DNA of 64,000 nucleotides from assembly GCF_000423505.1 (NCBI RefSeq), contig NZ_AUIC01000004.1, positions 310,001 to 374,000 of the forward strand, given 5' to 3'. The first letter of the stretch is position 1; the number at the start of each line of letters is the position of its first letter. The notes under the pieces were generated by a model. The model was not told where the DNA came from, made no database searches, and saw only the letters and a program-made list of their open reading frames with translations. Below, piece by piece: positions 53,588 to 62,329 of this stretch. Both the position numbers and the translations under genes were made by a program. This stretch comes from Pseudoclavibacter soli DSM 23366. GTDB taxonomy: Bacteria; Actinomycetota; Actinomycetes; Actinomycetales; Microbacteriaceae.

Positions 53588-55822
53588 CTACTCGGCAGAC
53601 TCGCCTTCAGCGGCCGCAGCCTCGTCTTCTTCGATGACCGGCACCAGCGACAGCTTGCCGCGGTCATCGACCTTCGAGATCTCGACCTGGATCTTCTGAC
53701 CCACGCTCACGACCTCGCTGACTTCGCTGACGCGCTTGCCACCGTTGAGCTTGCGCAGCTCAGAGATGTGCAGCAGGCCATCGCGACCGGGCACCAGCGA
53801 GACGAAGGCGCCGAAGTCGGCCAGCTTCACCACGGTGCCGAGGTAGCGCTCGCCCACCTCGGGCACGGTCGGGTTGGCGATGGCGTTGACCGCCGCACGA
53901 GCTGCCTCAGCCGAAGGACCATCGGCGCTGGCGATGTAGACGGTGCCATCGTCTTCGATCGAGATGTCGGCACCGGTCTCTTCTTGGATCTGGTTGATGA
54001 TCTTGCCCTTGGGGCCGATGACCTCACCGATCTTCGACACCGGCACCTGCACCGTGATGATGCGCGGGGCGGTGTCTGCCAGCGGGTCGGGGCCCGAGAT
54101 GGCCTGGTTGAGCACGCCCAGAATCGTGAGGCGCGCCTCTTTGGCCTGTGTCAGTGCGCCGGCCAGCACCGAAGCAGGAATGCCATCGAGCTTGGTGTCG
54201 AGCTGAATCGCGGTGATGAACTCGGCAGTGCCGGCCACCTTGAAGTCCATGTCGCCGAGCGCATCTTCAGCACCCAGGATGTCGGTGAGCACGGCGTACT
54301 CAGTGCGATCGCCCTCTTTGTGGCTGATCAGGCCCGAGGCGATGCCAGCGACCGGAGCGCGCAGCGGCACACCGGCGTTCTGCAACGCCAGGGTCGAGGC
54401 GCAGACCGAACCCATTGACGTTGAACCGTTCGAGCCCAGTGCCTCAGAGACCTCGCGAATTGCGTAGGGGAACTCTTCGACGCTCGGCAGCACCGGCACC
54501 AGAGCGCGCTCGGCGAGTGCACCATGACCGATCTCACGACGCTTCGGGCTACCCACGCGGCCGGTCTCACCAGTCGAGTAGGGCGGGAAGTTGTAGTGGT
54601 GGATGTAGCGCTTGCTCTTGACCGGCGACAGCGAGTCGATCTGCTGCTCCATCTTGAGCGTGTTCAGCGTGGTCACACCCAGAATCTGAGTCTCACCGCG
54701 CTGGAACAGTGCCGAGCCATGCACGCGCGGCAGCACGCCCACCTCGGCGTCGAGGGCACGGATCTCGCGCGGGCCACGGCCGTCGATGCGGATGCCCTCG
54801 GAGATGATGCGACCACGGACGATCTTCTTGGTGACCGACTTGTAGGCGGCACCGATCTGGTTGTACTCGTCTTCGGTGAGCACCGCAGCCAGCGACTCCT
54901 TCACGCGTGCCTTCAGCGCATCGTCAGCGTCTTGACGCTCAAGCTTGTCGGCGATCTGGTAGACCGACTTGAGCTCTTCTTCGGCCAGCTCGGCAACCTT
55001 GTCGTACACGTTTGCGGTGTAGGGCGGGAAGAGCGTGAACTCGGCAACCGGCTTGGCCGACTGGCGAGCCAGCTCTTCTTGAGCCTCGATCAGCTGACGG
55101 ATGAACGGCTTCGCCGCTTCGAGGCCGCCAGCGACAACCTCTTCGTCGGGCTTGATGGCGCCAGCATGGATCAGATCCCAGCTGTTCTCGCCAGCCTCAG
55201 CCTCGACCATCATGATCGCGATGTCGGGCTCGCCAGCCTCGTTGATGACCTTGCGGCCGGCCACGGCGATGTCGAAGACCGCCTTCTCGAGCTGGCTCTG
55301 CGTGGGGAATGCCACCCACTGGCCGTCGATGAGCGCGATGCGCACGCCGCCGATAGGCCCCGAGAACGGCAGGCCGCCGATCTGGGTGGATGCGCTGGCT
55401 GCGTTGATCGCGACGGTGTCGTAGCGCACATCGGGAGCGATGGTCAGCACGGTGATGACCACCTGCACCTCGTTACGCAGGCCCTCGGCGAACGACGGGC
55501 GCAGCGGGCGGTCGATCAGACGCGCGGTGAGGATGGCGTCAGTTGAGGGGCGCCCCTCACGACGGAAGAACGAGCCGGGGATGCGGCCCGCGGCGTACAT
55601 GCGCTCTTCGACGTCAACAGTCAGTGGGAAGAAGTCGAAGTCTTCCTTCGGCTTCTTCGACACGGCAGTGGTCGACAGCAGCGTGGTCTCGTCATCGAGC
55701 GTGACGAGCACTGCGCCGGCGGCCTGCTGGGCGAGGCGGCCGGTCTCGAAGCGGATCTTGCGCGTGCCGAAAGCACCGTTGTCGAGAACGGTCTCGGCGT
55801 ATTTGATCTCTGGACCCTCCAA
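53588..55822 (-). CDS. pnp: Polyribonucleotide nucleotidyltransferase (PNPase)
   Basis: 744-residue phosphorolytic 3' exoribonuclease. Two RNase PH domains ([30 protein letters not shown], and later [17 protein letters not shown]) flank a helical domain; KH ([20 protein letters not shown]) and S1 ([20 protein letters not shown]) follow, with an acidic tail. The start is taken at TTG 55822 (protein [11 protein letters not shown]) because AAGGAG lies 7 bases upstream and relatives start there; an ATG at 55876 would include that ribosome site in the coding region. Confidence 0.96.
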   Translation of the reverse strand: MEGPEIKYAETVLDNGAFGTRKIRFETGRLAQQAAGAVLVTLDDETTLLSTTAVSKKPKEDFDFFPLTVDVEERMYAAGRIPGSFFRREGRPSTDAILTARLIDRPLRPSFAEGLRNEVQVVITVLTIAPDVRYDTVAINAASASTQIGGLPFSGPIGGVRIALIDGQWVAFPTQSQLEKAVFDIAVAGRKVINEAGEPDIAIMMVEAEAGENSWDLIHAGAIKPDEEVVAGGLEAAKPFIRQLIEAQEELARQSAKPVAEFTLFPPYTANVYDKVAELAEEELKSVYQIADKLERQDADDALKARVKESLAAVLTEDEYNQIGAAYKSVTKKIVRGRIISEGIRIDGRGPREIRALDAEVGVLPRVHGSALFQRGETQILGVTTLNTLKMEQQIDSLSPVKSKRYIHHYNFPPYSTGETGRVGSPKRREIGHGALAERALVPVLPSVEEFPYAIREVSEALGSNGSTSMGSVCASTLALQNAGVPLRAPVAGIASGLISHKEGDRTEYAVLTDILGAEDALGDMDFKVAGTAEFITAIQLDTKLDGIPASVLAGALTQAKEARLTILGVLNQAISGPDPLADTAPRIITVQVPVSKIGEVIGPKGKIINQIQEETGADISIEDDGTVYIASADGPSAEAARAAVNAIANPTVPEVGERYLGTVVKLADFGAFVSLVPGRDGLLHISELRKLNGGKRVSEVSEVVSVGQKIQVEISKVDDRGKLSLVPVIEEDEAAAAEGESAE

Positions 55823-55991
55823 GGGGTTCTCCTTTACCTGATTCGTGCAGGCAGGCAGAGCGGGCATGAGCAACATATGGAGCTGATCAACAGTAGAAAA
55901 CCTCGGACCTCACGCAAACACGCGGCTTCCGAAACTCACCACCGAAGATCAGCGCCTGAACGGCTCACCTGCACGGTTTTCATTTGTGAGT

Positions 55992-56006
55992 GGTTCATGA
56001 TGAACC
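55992..56006. promoter_or_regulatory. Palindrome in the pnp upstream region
   Basis: GGTTCAT-G-ATGAACC, 7-base arms with a one-base centre, 170 bases before the pnp start. Operator-like, regulator unknown. Confidence 0.3.
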
Positions 56007-56073
56007 GTTCCACAGTCTAGCAGAGGGCAACCCTGTCGCCTCAGAGACTCGGCCCTGCTGAGCGGCGTGCAGC

Positions 56074-56103
56074 AGCAGGTCACGACGAGAGTCGTGGCCT
56101 GCT
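56074..56103 (-). ncRNA. 13-bp hairpin in the pnp leader region (processing site or terminator)
   Basis: AGCAGGTCACGAC (56074-56086) pairs with GTCGTGGCCTGCT (56091-56103) with one G-U and a 4-base loop (TCTC on the minus strand). It lies 63 bases after the stop at 56166 and about 250 bases before pnp. The lack of a T-run argues against a simple terminator. In Escherichia coli a leader hairpin cut by RNase III mediates pnp autocontrol; a similar role here is inferred only from position. Confidence 0.45.
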
Positions 56104-56165
56104 CCCGATCTGGCAGGCCCGGACCGTATGTGGGAATCACCACCGTGGTGCGCATGCGGGTCGCC

Positions 56166-56651
56166 CTAGTCGCGCAGTGGCAACAGCACGTCAGAGATGC
56201 CGGGAACCTCTTCGCGTAGCACTCTGAGCGCCACAGCGATGGCGAACTCGTTCAGCGGCTCGGTCTGAGTCTCATCGATGGCATACCCGGGTTCAACAGC
56301 CCCCTGGGGGTCTGCGCTACACACGCGGCTGGCGAAGCTGACGCCCTCGCCATCGTCATAGAGCAGCACGTTCACCAAACGCTCTTGCGCCGTCGCCGAC
56401 ACAGACTCGTCGAGGTCATGCTCCGCACCAGGGAGCGGCTTGATGCGTGCTTCGATGAAGAGGTCGCCCTCTTCGACGACGCCAGCATCGTGCAGAGCAT
56501 CGGATGCAGGCTCATCGCCGGGGCGCAGGATCGTCACTTCGCTCAGTGATTCACGTCGTGCTGCGGCGACGAAGAGGTCTTGCGGGGCCTGCCCCACGAC
56601 AATGCCCGCGAGGTATTGCAGGAGGACTGATCTTGGTGGTGATGTCTTCAT
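56166..56651 (-). CDS. Hypothetical protein between rpsO and pnp
   Basis: A 161-residue acidic protein with no recognised domain. Regions of note are SVLLQYLAGIVVGQAPQDLF, the strand VTILRPGDEP, EEGDLFIEARIKPLPGAEHD, and a C-terminal helix EFAIAVALRVLREEVPGISD. The ATG at 56651 is chosen because upstream residues look non-coding. The rpsO terminator lies upstream, so it needs its own promoter. Codon use is a little less biased than in pnp. Confidence 0.5.
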   Translation of the reverse strand: MKTSPPRSVLLQYLAGIVVGQAPQDLFVAAARRESLSEVTILRPGDEPASDALHDAGVVEEGDLFIEARIKPLPGAEHDLDESVSATAQERLVNVLLYDDGEGVSFASRVCSADPQGAVEPGYAIDETQTEPLNEFAIAVALRVLREEVPGISDVLLPLRD

Positions 56652-56960
56652 GCTCTTCACTCTGCCGCACCGTTCGACGGTGCACCGAGCCATCGCAGCG
56701 AAAATCGATTTCTGTGGATAACTCGTCCCGTAGCGGGTTCGCGGCAGCAGCATCGCTGCGAGATTCCGGGGCTATAGGCCAGATTCTGCGTCGAAAACGG
56801 TGCCAAATCTCAACGATGCCTACCGATACGACGCTCAAACGCCACAAATGCCACGGTAAAAGACGGGCACCCACAAAAACCACCGTACAGGCAACGCCGC
56901 GCCGCGCCCAGACAGCAAAAAGCCCCGCCGAAGCGGGGCTTTTCAGCACAGTGGTCGAGA
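56652..56960. other. 309-base intergenic stretch with the rpsO terminator
   Basis: Apart from the strong rpsO terminator (56917-56943) I see no gene. The part from 56652 to 56916 is less GC-rich than its surroundings (for example TTTCTGTGGATAACTCG) and must hold the promoter of the hypothetical gene. Confidence 0.5.
56917..56943 (-). terminator. Rho-independent terminator of rpsO
   Basis: Perfect 11-bp stem AAAAGCCCCGC/GCGGGGCTTTT with a stable TTCG loop on the minus strand and five T's at the end, 18 bases after the rpsO stop. Confidence 0.95.
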
Positions 56961-57230
56961 TTATCGGCGCAGGCCGAGGCGCTCAATGAGCTTGCGGTAG
57001 CGCTCAATATCAACATCTTGCAGGTAGCCGAGCAGGCGACGACGCTGGCCGACGAGCAGCAGCAGGCCACGACGTGAGTGGTGATCGTGCTTGTGCTCTT
57101 TCAGGTGCTCGGTGAGATCGGCGATGCGGCGGCTGAGCAGCGCGACCTGCACCTCGGGTGAGCCGGTGTCGCCCTCGTGGGTGGCGTATTCGTTGATAAT
57201 CTGCTGCTTGACGTCGGTGGGCAGTGCCAT
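56961..57230 (-). CDS. rpsO: 30S ribosomal protein S15
   Basis: 89 residues, the usual length. It begins [20 protein letters not shown] and carries the rRNA-binding region [20 protein letters not shown] with [13 protein letters not shown]15 organises the central domain of 16S rRNA. The ATG at 57230 has GAGAGGAAC upstream; an earlier ATG at 57266 is not conserved. Confidence 0.97.
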   Translation of the reverse strand: MALPTDVKQQIINEYATHEGDTGSPEVQVALLSRRIADLTEHLKEHKHDHHSRRGLLLLVGQRRRLLGYLQDVDIERYRKLIERLGLRR

Positions 57231-57319
57231 GGGCGTGTTCCTCTCACTCATTGCGCGGTGCTGCACTCCTGGTGAATACAGCGCTCTGGATCCGCGGCCG
57301 ATCGAACGGCGAACGATCT

Positions 57320-57349
57320 ATAGTAGCACGCACGCGCTGCCCACCGTCA
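57320..57349 (-). promoter_or_regulatory. Putative rpsO promoter
   Basis: Minus-strand TGACGG (57344-57349) and TACTAT (57320-57325) are spaced by 18 bases, about 90 bases upstream of the rpsO start and overlapping the peroxiredoxin gene's downstream edge. Confidence 0.45.
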
Positions 57350-57356
57350 CCTCAGC

Positions 57357-58124
57357 TCAGTAGCCGAGCACCTCAGTTGGGTTGGTGCGAATGCTCTGCT
57401 CGATCTCATCAGCCGAGAGCTCTTTAGTGCAGTAGAACCAGTCGACGCACTCAACTCCCTCGACCTCGCCGTCCATGCGCTCTTTGGCAACGCCGCAGGA
57501 GCCAGCGGTGGGCACGATCACGCGCTCACCAGGCACCCAGTCGGCGGGCGTCGCCACATTGAACTGGTCGGCGGTTTGCAGCGCCTTGAGAATGCGCAGA
57601 ATCTCCTGCATGTTGCGCCCGGTGCTCATGGGGTAATACATGATCGTGCGAAGAATGCCCTTGGGGTCGACGATGAACACCGCGCGCACCGCCTGGGTGT
57701 CGCCTTCGCCGGGCTGCACCATGCCGTACTTGTGTGCGATCTCCATCTTGATGTCTTCGATCAACGGGAACTTGACCTCGACATCCTTCCATCCCCGGAA
57801 CTCCATGCGGTCTTTGATCAGACGCAGCCACGCGATGTGGCCATACAAGCTGTCGATCGACAGGCCGAGCAGCTTGGTGTTGTACTCGGCGAACTCCTTC
57901 TCCATATGCGCGAAGGTCATGAATTCGCTGGTGCACACAGGCGTGAAATCGGCCGGATGGCTGAAGAACACAACCCAATGCCCCGCGAAGTCAGCCGGGA
58001 AGTTCACCTCGCCCTGAGTGGTGACGGCAGTGAACGCGGGCGCGGGCTCATTCAGGCGCGGCAATGATGTGACCTCCTTCGGCGACTGCTCTGTGGTAAC
58101 GACATCGACGTTCTGTGCGGCCAT
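57357..58124 (-). CDS. Prx6-type peroxiredoxin
   Basis: 255 residues. The peroxidatic cysteine C64 lies in SHPADFTPVCTSEFMTFAHM, and the arginine/strand VDPKGILRTIMYYPMSTGRN follows. The C-terminal arm is long and cysteine-rich (C210, C226, C232), as in archaeal-type Prx6 enzymes that can form intramolecular disulfides. It reduces peroxides with a thiol donor. The ATG has a GAAGGGAAG site. A CsoR-type box lies 30 bases upstream of the ATG, within the promoter. Confidence 0.9.
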   Translation of the reverse strand: MAAQNVDVVTTEQSPKEVTSLPRLNEPAPAFTAVTTQGEVNFPADFAGHWVVFFSHPADFTPVCTSEFMTFAHMEKEFAEYNTKLLGLSIDSLYGHIAWLRLIKDRMEFRGWKDVEVKFPLIEDIKMEIAHKYGMVQPGEGDTQAVRAVFIVDPKGILRTIMYYPMSTGRNMQEILRILKALQTADQFNVATPADWVPGERVIVPTAGSCGVAKERMDGEVEGVECVDWFYCTKELSADEIEQSIRTNPTEVLGY

Positions 58125-58152
58125 GACTGTGCTTCCCTTCTGATGCGATTAT

Positions 58153-58166
58153 TACCCTTGGGGGTA
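58153..58166. promoter_or_regulatory. CsoR/CstR-like operator before the peroxiredoxin gene
   Basis: TACCC-TTGG-GGGTA (58153-58166) is an inverted repeat like those of CsoR/CstR repressors. On the minus strand it sits between a TGATTC-like -35 and a TAATAAT -10 candidate. It resembles the box before csoR (ACCCC...GGGGT). Confidence 0.5.
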
Positions 58167-58229
58167 TATAAGAATCACACTAGTCTTGATCCATTCAAAT
58201 TGCCAGTGTCTGCGCTGCCGGGGCGCGAA

Positions 58230-59270
58230 TCAGCGCCGGGGTGCTGACGGCGAAGCAGCATCGTGCTGCAGCGCCTCACGAGCGTCATCGACATCTTGAC
58301 GCATCTGTTCAATGAGCGGCTCGAGCCCGGTATAGGCCACCATGCCGCGCAGGCGTTGCACGAACACGACCCGCGCCCAGTGCCCGTACAGGTCAAAATG
58401 CGTGACATCATCATCGTCACGATCGATCACATGTGCCTCGACCGTGCGCGGTACACCGTCAAATGTGGGGTTGGTGCCCACTGAGATCGCGGCAGGATGC
58501 CGTCGCACAGCCCCAGCCTCAACCCCCGTTGCATCACCCGCATACACATCGAGCCAGCCGGCGTACACGCCGTCTGCCGGTACGAACCCCTCCACCTCGC
58601 GGTGCTCACCAGTGACCGGGTCGTCGCCCGGGCCCAGGTTCGCCGTGGGAAACCCCAGCTCGCGGCCACGCTTGGCGCCGTGCACCACGAACCCGCTGAC
58701 ATCGTGGTGGCGCCCGAGCACCGCCTCGACGGTGTCGAGATCACCGCGGGCAAGCGCGTCACGCACCGTCGATGATGAGAACTTCGGGGCGTTGTCGTCT
58801 GGTCGCAGGGTCGGTGCCACAACCACCTCGATCCCTGTTTTGGCTCCGAGCTCGCGCAGCGTGTCGATGGTGCCCGCACCCCGGTGTCCAAAAGTGAAGT
58901 CTTCTCCCACGAGCACCAGTTTGGCCTGCAGCTGCCCGACAAGCACGTCTGTGACAAACTCCTGCGGTGTCAGGGAGGCGAAGTCTCGCGTAAAGGCCAG
59001 CACGGCAACGGCATCGACACCGGTCGCCTCAAACAGCTCGGTCTGACGCCGCGGGCTGACCAAAGGCTGCGGGCAGTGGGCCGGAGCGAGCACCGACAGC
59101 GGGTGTCGGTCGAACGTCGCCACCACCGACACCAGCCCGCGTTGGTCGGCCAGCTCGCGCAGACGTTCGATCACCCCTTGGTGCCCGAGATGCAGCCCGC
59201 CGAACTTGCCGATGGCCACCGCTGACGGGCCCAAGTCATAGTGCTCGTGTTCGAGCCGAAACACCCGCAT
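58230..59270 (-). CDS. ribF: Bifunctional riboflavin kinase/FMN adenylyltransferase RibF
   Basis: 346 residues. The N-terminal adenylyltransferase has GKFGGLHLGHQ (residues 21-31) and LVGEDFTFGHRGAGT; the usual motif is G-x-FDG-x-H, so Asp is replaced by Gly at residue 24. The C-terminal kinase has KRGRELGFPTANLGPG. It makes FMN and FAD. The ATG at 59270 shares bases with the stop of the upstream membrane-protein gene. Confidence 0.92.
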   Translation of the reverse strand: MRVFRLEHEHYDLGPSAVAIGKFGGLHLGHQGVIERLRELADQRGLVSVVATFDRHPLSVLAPAHCPQPLVSPRRQTELFEATGVDAVAVLAFTRDFASLTPQEFVTDVLVGQLQAKLVLVGEDFTFGHRGAGTIDTLRELGAKTGIEVVVAPTLRPDDNAPKFSSSTVRDALARGDLDTVEAVLGRHHDVSGFVVHGAKRGRELGFPTANLGPGDDPVTGEHREVEGFVPADGVYAGWLDVYAGDATGVEAGAVRRHPAAISVGTNPTFDGVPRTVEAHVIDRDDDDVTHFDLYGHWARVVFVQRLRGMVAYTGLEPLIEQMRQDVDDAREALQHDAASPSAPRR

Positions 59271-59788
59271 CAGCGCGCCTCGCCGCTCGCCGCGGTCTCC
59301 ACTGCCTGTGTTCCCGGGCGATGCTTGGCCAGCCACCACAGACCGAGCAGCGGCAGCACGAGCGGCACAAAGCCGTAGTCGCGACCGAACAGCGCCCACA
59401 CCGTGCTCTCGGGGCGGCCACCAGGCGTGTCGGCCGAGACGAACAGCTCGGGCGCGAACAGGGTCAGCGCCCCGACGACGAGCACGCCGACCAATTCGAA
59501 GCCGATGGCCCACACCGCGACCCGGTGCCATCCTTTGTGATGGTGCCGCACCAGCGCGACCGTCGCCAGGATGTACACCACAGCGGCGAGCGCACTGAGG
59601 CCGTATGCGAGGGGGGCATGCGAGAACTTCATGCCGATCTGAAAGACTGATCGGCCGGTCGCGGCGAGCGCGAGAATGGCGTAGACCACGACCAACAGGC
59701 GGCCCGGACCGCTCAGGCGCGGCGATTCGTCATCGCTGGCCTGCGCATCGTGCGTGCTCAGCGGAGTCTTGGGTGCGAACGAGTTCAT
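59270..59788 (-). CDS. Hypothetical four-helix membrane protein upstream of ribF
   Basis: 172 residues. About four hydrophobic helices follow a polar N-terminus: LLVVVYAILALAATGRSVFQ, APLAYGLSALAAVVYILATV, VAVWAIGFELVGVLVVGAL and GFVPLVLPLLGLWWL. Conserved in several actinobacteria next to truB/ribF as I recall; function unknown. It overlaps ribF with ATGA and starts 30 bases after another small membrane-protein gene. Confidence 0.65.
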   Translation of the reverse strand: MNSFAPKTPLSTHDAQASDDESPRLSGPGRLLVVVYAILALAATGRSVFQIGMKFSHAPLAYGLSALAAVVYILATVALVRHHHKGWHRVAVWAIGFELVGVLVVGALTLFAPELFVSADTPGGRPESTVWALFGRDYGFVPLVLPLLGLWWLAKHRPGTQAVETAASGEAR

Positions 59789-59818
59789 GACGCAATAATC
59801 CTAGTTGGCGCAGGCGTG

Positions 59819-60184
59819 TCAAGCGGTCAGAAACCAGATCTGATCCATGCGCCAGATCAGCACCGCATTGGTGAGTGCCGCAGCGCCCAGAATGATCGTC
59901 GACCACTTGCTGCGTTCGAGCAGCCCCCAAAGCCCCGCTGCCGGCGGCACGATCAGAGCGGTGAACAGGTAGCCCGCGAATTCGAGCCCGTCACCCCGCG
60001 AGCCATGGCCAGACACTGCCAGCACGATGCTCACGACCAGCTGCACCACCAGCAGCGCCTCGACCACGATGAGCGAGCCCACCGACAGATCATCGGGCGC
60101 CCGCCCGATTGCTGCAAGCACGAAGCAGAACAGCGCCGCTCCGAGGCTCATGGTGATCTGGGTCCAGGTCAGCCAGTCGAGCAT
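59819..60184 (-). CDS. Hypothetical membrane protein between truB and ribF
   Basis: 121 residues with four hydrophobic helices (for example TWTQITMSLGAALFCFVLAA, then VVEALLVVQLVVSIVLAVSG). No family recognised. The ATG at 60184 follows the truB stop by one base, so it is cotranscribed with truB and probably translated by coupling. Confidence 0.65.
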   Translation of the reverse strand: MLDWLTWTQITMSLGAALFCFVLAAIGRAPDDLSVGSLIVVEALLVVQLVVSIVLAVSGHGSRGDGLEFAGYLFTALIVPPAAGLWGLLERSKWSTIILGAAALTNAVLIWRMDQIWFLTA

Positions 60185-60185
60185 C

Positions 60186-61154
60186 TCAGCCCTCTCTTTT
60201 GTTGCCGCGCGGAGCGTCATCGATGGGCAGCACCAGCACAGACCGCGCCTGGCCGGCACGGTTCGTCAGGATGCCACGCAGGCGACCAGCCGCATCTACC
60301 GCAGCGGTGAGCCCCGGTTGTGCACTCGCGCGAAGTCGTTTGCCGTGACCGAGATCAATCACCTCTTGATCGTCGAGCGCACGCACCGGAAAGACCCGAC
60401 CGGCCGCGTCGGCGAGTGTCAGCGTAGGGGGTGCCACGATCTGGTCGACGGGCACCTCACGACCCGGCAGCGTGCCAGCCTCGTCAACCGAGAACGGCCC
60501 CACCGAGATGCGGCGCAGTGCGGTCAGATGTCCGCCGACGCCGGCAAGCTGCCCAAGATCGCGTGCCAGCGCACGAATGTAGGTGCCAGAGCTGCAGTGC
60601 ACCCGAGCCTCGACGTCGAGAAACCCCGCTGGGGTGCGTCGCACCGCCGTAATCTCGAACGTGTAAATCGTGATTGCGCGGGCCTTCAGCTCGACCTGCT
60701 GCCCCGAACGCACTCGAGCGTAAGAGCGCACCCCATCGACCTTGATCGCGCTGACCGCGGAGGGCACCTGATCGATCTCACCGGTCAGATGTGCGTCGAC
60801 CAGCTCGCGGACACGCTGCTCGTCGAGCGCTGCAAGTGCCTCAGCCGAAGCTGTCTCAGTCACCTCGCCCTCGGCGTCATCAGTGATCGTGGTTTGCCCG
60901 AGGCGAATAGTCGCGCTATACACCTTGTCGAGACCGACCAAGTGTGTGAGCAGCTTGGTGCCCCGCTCAATGCCCAGAATAAGCAGCCCTGTGGCCATCG
61001 GGTCGAGGGTGCCGGCATGTCCGACTCGGCGGGTGCCGAAGACCCGCCGGGCGCGGGCGACCACGTCGTGACTCGTCCAGTGGGCGGGCTTGTCGACAAG
61101 CACGATCGCGTCGTCGGGCACGCTGCGACCGGCGGCGTTCGTGGGTTCGGGCAT
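60186..61154 (-). CDS. truB: tRNA pseudouridine-55 synthase TruB
   Basis: 322 residues. The catalytic Asp is in VGHAGTLDPMATGLLILG; other motifs are IVLVDKPAHWTSHDVVARAR, VPSAVSAIKVDGVRSYARVR and CSSGTYIRALARDLG. It modifies U55 in the T-loop of tRNAs. The ATG at 61154 is favoured by GGAG five bases upstream; ATG codons at 61163 and 61178 are alternatives. Confidence 0.93.
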   Translation of the reverse strand: MPEPTNAAGRSVPDDAIVLVDKPAHWTSHDVVARARRVFGTRRVGHAGTLDPMATGLLILGIERGTKLLTHLVGLDKVYSATIRLGQTTITDDAEGEVTETASAEALAALDEQRVRELVDAHLTGEIDQVPSAVSAIKVDGVRSYARVRSGQQVELKARAITIYTFEITAVRRTPAGFLDVEARVHCSSGTYIRALARDLGQLAGVGGHLTALRRISVGPFSVDEAGTLPGREVPVDQIVAPPTLTLADAAGRVFPVRALDDQEVIDLGHGKRLRASAQPGLTAAVDAAGRLRGILTNRAGQARSVLVLPIDDAPRGNKREG

Positions 61155-61177
61155 GGGCTCCATTCTGCCACAGCGCA

Positions 61178-61183
61178 TAGAAT
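61178..61183 (+). promoter_or_regulatory. -10 element of panE, leaderless
   Basis: TAGAAT ends 6 bases before the ATG at 61190; no ribosome site is present. Confidence 0.45.
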
Positions 61184-61189
61184 CTCAGC

Positions 61190-62287
61190 ATGCACGACGA
61201 CGTCACTGAAGACTCCTCCCCCGCCTTGAACTCGGCCGCTCGCCTCGAGTCTGACCCCATCGACATCGCGGTCATCGGCGCAGGAGCCATCGGCGGCTCA
61301 ATCGCAGCTCGACTCGACGCCGTGGGCCACCATGTGACCATCACCGCACGTGGGGCGCATCTCGAGGCGATTCGGGCATCCGGTCTGCGCCTGACTGGTG
61401 CGCTCGGCGAACATACCGCACGGGTGACTGCCGAGCTCACGCTGCATCGGCGCCCCACGCTGGCGATCGTCACGACAAAGGCGCAGGATGCCCCGGCCGC
61501 GATCGCGGCAAACGAACGTTGGCTGCGTGACACCACGGTACTCGTGGTGCAGAACGGCTTGAATGGCGCTCGTGACGCGCAGGTCGCGCTGCCGCACGCA
61601 CATGTGCTCAGCGGCACCACCTCGATCGGGGCGAATGTGCCTGAGCCCGGGCACATTGAGGTGACCACTCCCGGCGCCACCTTGGTGGGTGCACTCAACG
61701 GCGCCGAGCAGAGCACGGCAGCAGCGCTGGTATCTCTGCTGCAGCCGGCTGTGCCGGCCGAGCTCTGCCCTGATACACAGGGCGTACTGTGGAGCAAACT
61801 GATGGTCAACCAAGTCAATGCGCTGCCGGCGATCACGGGGCTGCCCATCCAGGCGACCATCGCCGATCCGCGGCTGCGCCGGGTGCTCACCCTGTCGCTG
61901 CGCGAGGGCGTGCAGGTAGCTCGCGCACACGGGGTGCATTTCGCCGCAGTGCAGGCGCTCAACGATGCGCTGCTGAGTGTGCTCGCCGAGGCGTCGCTGG
62001 CCACGGCAGAGTTCGTACCGCTGCTAATGGCACACAATATGGGTGACACTCCGAACACAGGGTCGACGCTACAGTCGGTGCGCACCGGGCGGCCGACCGA
62101 AATCGACTACCTCAATGGGGCAGTTGTTCAGGCCGCTGAAGAAGTTGGGCTGCAGGCACCGGTCAACGCAGCGCTCGTGCAGATGGTGCATGAGGTGGAG
62201 CGTTCAGCTGAAACGTCGGCGCCAGCGTTTCAGAGCCCAGAGGCAGTGGTCAGCGATGCAAGGCTGGCCCCTTACGTGCAGCTCTAG
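61190..62287 (+). CDS. panE: Ketopantoate reductase (2-dehydropantoate 2-reductase)
   Basis: 365 residues. The NADPH motif is IAVIGAGAIGGSIAARLDA near 26-44, VVQNGLNG and SGTTSIGANVPEPGHIEV follow, the catalytic lysine is in LWSKLMVNQVNALPAI, and the Asn-Ser acid cluster is near PTEIDYLNGAVV. It reduces ketopantoate to pantoate on the way to coenzyme A. An N-terminal extension of about 23 residues precedes the Rossmann fold. The plus-strand gene interrupts the minus-strand infB-rbfA-truB run. Confidence 0.85.
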   Translation: MHDDVTEDSSPALNSAARLESDPIDIAVIGAGAIGGSIAARLDAVGHHVTITARGAHLEAIRASGLRLTGALGEHTARVTAELTLHRRPTLAIVTTKAQDAPAAIAANERWLRDTTVLVVQNGLNGARDAQVALPHAHVLSGTTSIGANVPEPGHIEVTTPGATLVGALNGAEQSTAAALVSLLQPAVPAELCPDTQGVLWSKLMVNQVNALPAITGLPIQATIADPRLRRVLTLSLREGVQVARAHGVHFAAVQALNDALLSVLAEASLATAEFVPLLMAHNMGDTPNTGSTLQSVRTGRPTEIDYLNGAVVQAAEEVGLQAPVNAALVQMVHEVERSAETSAPAFQSPEAVVSDARLAPYVQL

Positions 62288-62329
62288 CGCACAGTTTGCG
62301 GGCACTCGCCAAGATGCGCGAAACCGAAC

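Larger units (their letters stand above)
55823..56165. other. 343-base leader/intergenic stretch before pnp
   Basis: No gene seen. It holds the pnp ribosome site (AAGGAG), a GGTTCAT-G-ATGAACC dyad (55992-56006), and a long perfect hairpin at 56074-56103. No clear promoter box was found, so pnp may be read from upstream or from a weak promoter here. Confidence 0.5.

Noticed and set aside
54524-55546. 340-codon plus-strand frame opposite pnp
   Set aside because: Antisense shadow of PNPase; composition follows the pnp codon pattern.
55823-55876. ATG at 55876 as the PNPase start
   Set aside because: The extra residues are not conserved and the AAGGAG ribosome site lies between this ATG and the TTG at 55822.
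57526-57978. 150-codon minus-strand frame inside the peroxiredoxin gene
   Set aside because: Out-of-frame shadow rich in Arg and His with no family resemblance.
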